Assembly (NCBI GenBank): GCA_014377905.1
Contig: JACMOQ010000468.1
Location: 1-9,012 of the forward strand
Direction of reading: 5' to 3'
Length of the DNA stretch: 9,012 bases
Source of the DNA: Acetobacteraceae bacterium
Lineage (GTDB): Bacteria > Pseudomonadota > Alphaproteobacteria > Acetobacterales > Acetobacteraceae
Shown: positions 6,101 to 9,012 of the stretch, in pieces
How the letters are laid out: each line of letters opens with the position of its first letter
Position numbering within the stretch: the first letter of the stretch is position 1
The notes under the pieces: generated by a model
The model's database searches: none
Told to the model about the DNA's origin: nothing
What the model saw: the letters and a program-made list of their open reading frames with translations, nothing else
Program-made: the position numbers and the translations under genes

Positions 6101-7539
6101 ATGCGATCGCTCCGCGCCCGATTGGCTGTCCTATGGGCCATGCTGCTGGTTGCCGCCGGCACCTTGGCACTGTTGCTGATGCAGCTTTATGAGCAATCCA
6201 ATACTGCCCAGGGTTGGCGCGCCCAGGCCATGCTTGGGCAAATCTGCGAGAACATCGTAAGTAACTACAGCCTGTACAGCGCCGGCTGGGCTGGACTTGA
6301 GAACGCCACCCCCGCCGATGCCGCCGCGTTCAGGCGCGATCTAGAGGTGATCGTGCGCCAGGCATTGGCGAGCCGCATTGATCAGGGTGAGTCCGCAGAC
6401 ATCACCGCAAGCATTACCGCAGGCATCTGGCAGGCAGGTGTCGGTGTGCTGTTTGGTGAACTTCCTCAACGCGCACGCGCCCCGCTCGCCGAGATCGCCG
6501 CCGCGGCTCTCGCCGATGACAGCTTTATCCTAACCCAGCGCGATGTGCCCGGTGCGCGCCTGGTGCTGCGCGCGTGCCCGTTAGCGGGCCCGGTCCCCGA
6601 CCTTGCCGGATGGGCCAGCGCGCAAATGTCGCCCACGCCGGGTGCTGCAGTGCTGCGCGCAGGGCTGGGGGTGCTGCTCGCGTTGGTGTTGGGCTCGACC
6701 GTCTGGCTCACCCTGGTGATTGCCGGCTATTCACGCCGGGTTGCCACAATCGAACAGGCCTTGCGGCGCCCAGGCGCAAGTGGTTTGCCGATGCTGAGTA
6801 CGACCGGGATGGAAGACCTCGATCGGATCGTGGTGGCGCTCAATGCGATGGCGGCTGGCTTGGCCCAGGCGCAGGCCGAAGCGGCAACCCTGGCGGCGCA
6901 GATTGCGACCAGTGCGCGGTTGGCGGCATTGGGCCGGGTGGCGGCGGGGGTGGCGCATGAACTGCGCAATCCGATGGCGGCCATGCGACTGAAGGTCGAA
7001 AATGCGCTGGCCGGGGATGCTGCGCGCCGCACCGCCGCTTTGCAGGCTGTGTTGCCGCAGATCGCCCGGCTTGACCGGTTGGTGGCGGAATTACTGACCA
7101 TGACCAGCCGCCGCGAACCCGAGCTGCGCCCGATCAAATTGGATGATTTTCTGGCCGGCTGCGTGGCAGAACTCGACGCGGCGCCAGATCACGCACCGAT
7201 TAGCGTGCGCGCGCCTGAAACCACGATGCTCGCCGATCCGGAAATTTTGGGACGAGCAATTTCCAACCTGCTGCGCAATGCCGTCCAGCACACCTCGCGC
7301 GCGGGCCGTATTGAGCTGATTGCCCAGCACGATACCACTACGCTGCGCATCACCATCCGCGATACTGGGCCGGGGATTACGCCCGCGTTGCGCGATACAT
7401 TGTTTGAACCCTTTGTCACCGGCCGCGCCGATGGCACCGGACTCGGGCTTGCCATCGCCCGCGAAATGGCCGAGGCCCATGGTGGCCACCTGACCTTGGC
7501 CGACACCATTTCCGGCGCCTGCTTCATTCTGGAGGTGCC

Positions 7540-7555
<16 letters not shown>
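6101..7555 (+). CDS. membrane histidine kinase, partner of the adjacent NtrC-type regulator
   Basis: A 484-residue inner-membrane sensor kinase. Transmembrane helices at about 8-28 and 186-208 flank a periplasmic domain of roughly 155 residues that I cannot assign to a family. A HAMP-like linker (about 209-260, with MEDLDRIVVALNAMAAGL) follows. The phosphoacceptor is H286 in AHELRNP, a form typical of NtrB-like kinases. The ATPase domain has N393 (LLRNAVQH), DTGPGI at 421-426 and GTGLGL at 445-450. It should phosphorylate the response regulator whose gene overlaps its last 16 bases. The frame is open from a TTG at 5993, but residues before the ATG at 6101 look non-coding and the ATG starts just before the first membrane helix. 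GAGGG directly abuts this ATG, too close to be a good binding site, so the start is less sure than the gene. The signal sensed is unknown. Confidence 0.92.
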
Positions 7556-8895
<1,340 letters not shown>

Positions 8896-8942
8896 CAGGC
8901 GATGCGCCGCCGTCAATTGTGTTTTTTCAATGAGATATCCTA

Positions 8943-8958
8943 TGGCACGGTGGTTGCA
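8943..8958 (+). promoter_or_regulatory. sigma-54 (-24/-12) promoter of the gene starting at 9006
   Basis: TGGCACG-GTGG-TTGCA is a full match to the consensus TGGCACG-N4-TTGCW with correct GG-to-GC spacing. Transcription should begin near 8969, about 37 bases before the ATG at 9006. It lies 47 bases after the regulator stop, in a short AT-richer gap, with the tandem TGTCG-N7-CGACA sites just upstream. No clear IHF site is visible between them. Confidence 0.9.
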
Positions 8959-9005
8959 ATACTGAAGACAGGCAGCCCTTCGGCCGCCGCTTTGGAGACA
9001 CTTTG

Positions 9006-9012
9006 ATGACCC
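9006..9012 (+). CDS. first codons of a downstream gene (partial, runs off the right edge)
   Basis: An ATG at 9006 is preceded by GGAG (8994-8997) with an 8-base gap and lies about 37 bases after the predicted start of the sigma-54 promoter at 8943-8958. Only Met-Thr and one more base are visible, so the product is unknown. The call rests on the position of promoter and binding site. Confidence 0.5.

Noticed and set aside
8898..8927. GGCG-ATG-CGCC followed by TTTTTT as a terminator after the second regulator gene.
   Set aside because: The stem is only 4 bp and the T-run begins 13 bases beyond it, so it does not form a factor-independent terminator.

Overview
The window is a dense block of signal-transduction genes. 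It is GC-rich, with tightly packed genes, near-universal Shine-Dalgarno sites and Ala/Arg/Gly-rich proteins. These traits suggest an alphaproteobacterium, probably of the Sphingomonadales; that placement is inferred from composition and protein style only.

Layout. The left half (positions 1-5904, minus strand) reads in transcription order: a large membrane-bound hybrid histidine kinase (3175-5904), a small STAS-domain protein (2470-2826), an Hpt phosphotransfer protein (1652-2041) and a LuxO-like sigma-54 response regulator (163-1647). The start of one more minus-strand gene (1-102) is cut by the window edge. The right half (plus strand) holds a membrane histidine kinase (6101-7555), overlapping by 16 bases a second, NtrC-type sigma-54 response regulator (7540-8895). 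The first 7 bases of a further gene start at 9006. The two halves diverge from a 196-base control region (5905-6100).

How the parts fit. The hybrid kinase has two receiver domains but no Hpt domain. The Hpt protein and LuxO-like regulator nearby provide the missing steps, so the left half looks like a complete His-Asp-His-Asp phosphorelay of the LuxQ-LuxU-LuxO kind. The right half is an ordinary one-step two-component pair. Both end in a sigma-54 activator with an intact GAFTGA loop.

The most interesting content is non-coding. Two full-consensus -24/-12 (sigma-54) promoters are visible, each with its own different set of upstream repeats. One (2899-2914, minus) reads into the STAS gene. It has an exact-consensus IHF site 40 bases upstream of it and, further up, a cluster of GCAAATTGC palindromes that includes a 16-bp inverted repeat. 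The other (8943-8958, plus) reads out of the window into the gene at 9006. It is preceded by two tandem copies of TGTCG-N7-CGACA, 22 bp apart, which overlap the end of the second regulator gene. The window therefore seems to hold two separate sigma-54 circuits, each with its activator, promoter and probable enhancer. The STAS target gene of the first circuit recalls the Vibrio fischeri syp biofilm locus, where a LuxO-like activator switches on the STAS gene sypA. No biofilm or polysaccharide gene is visible here, so that is only an analogy.
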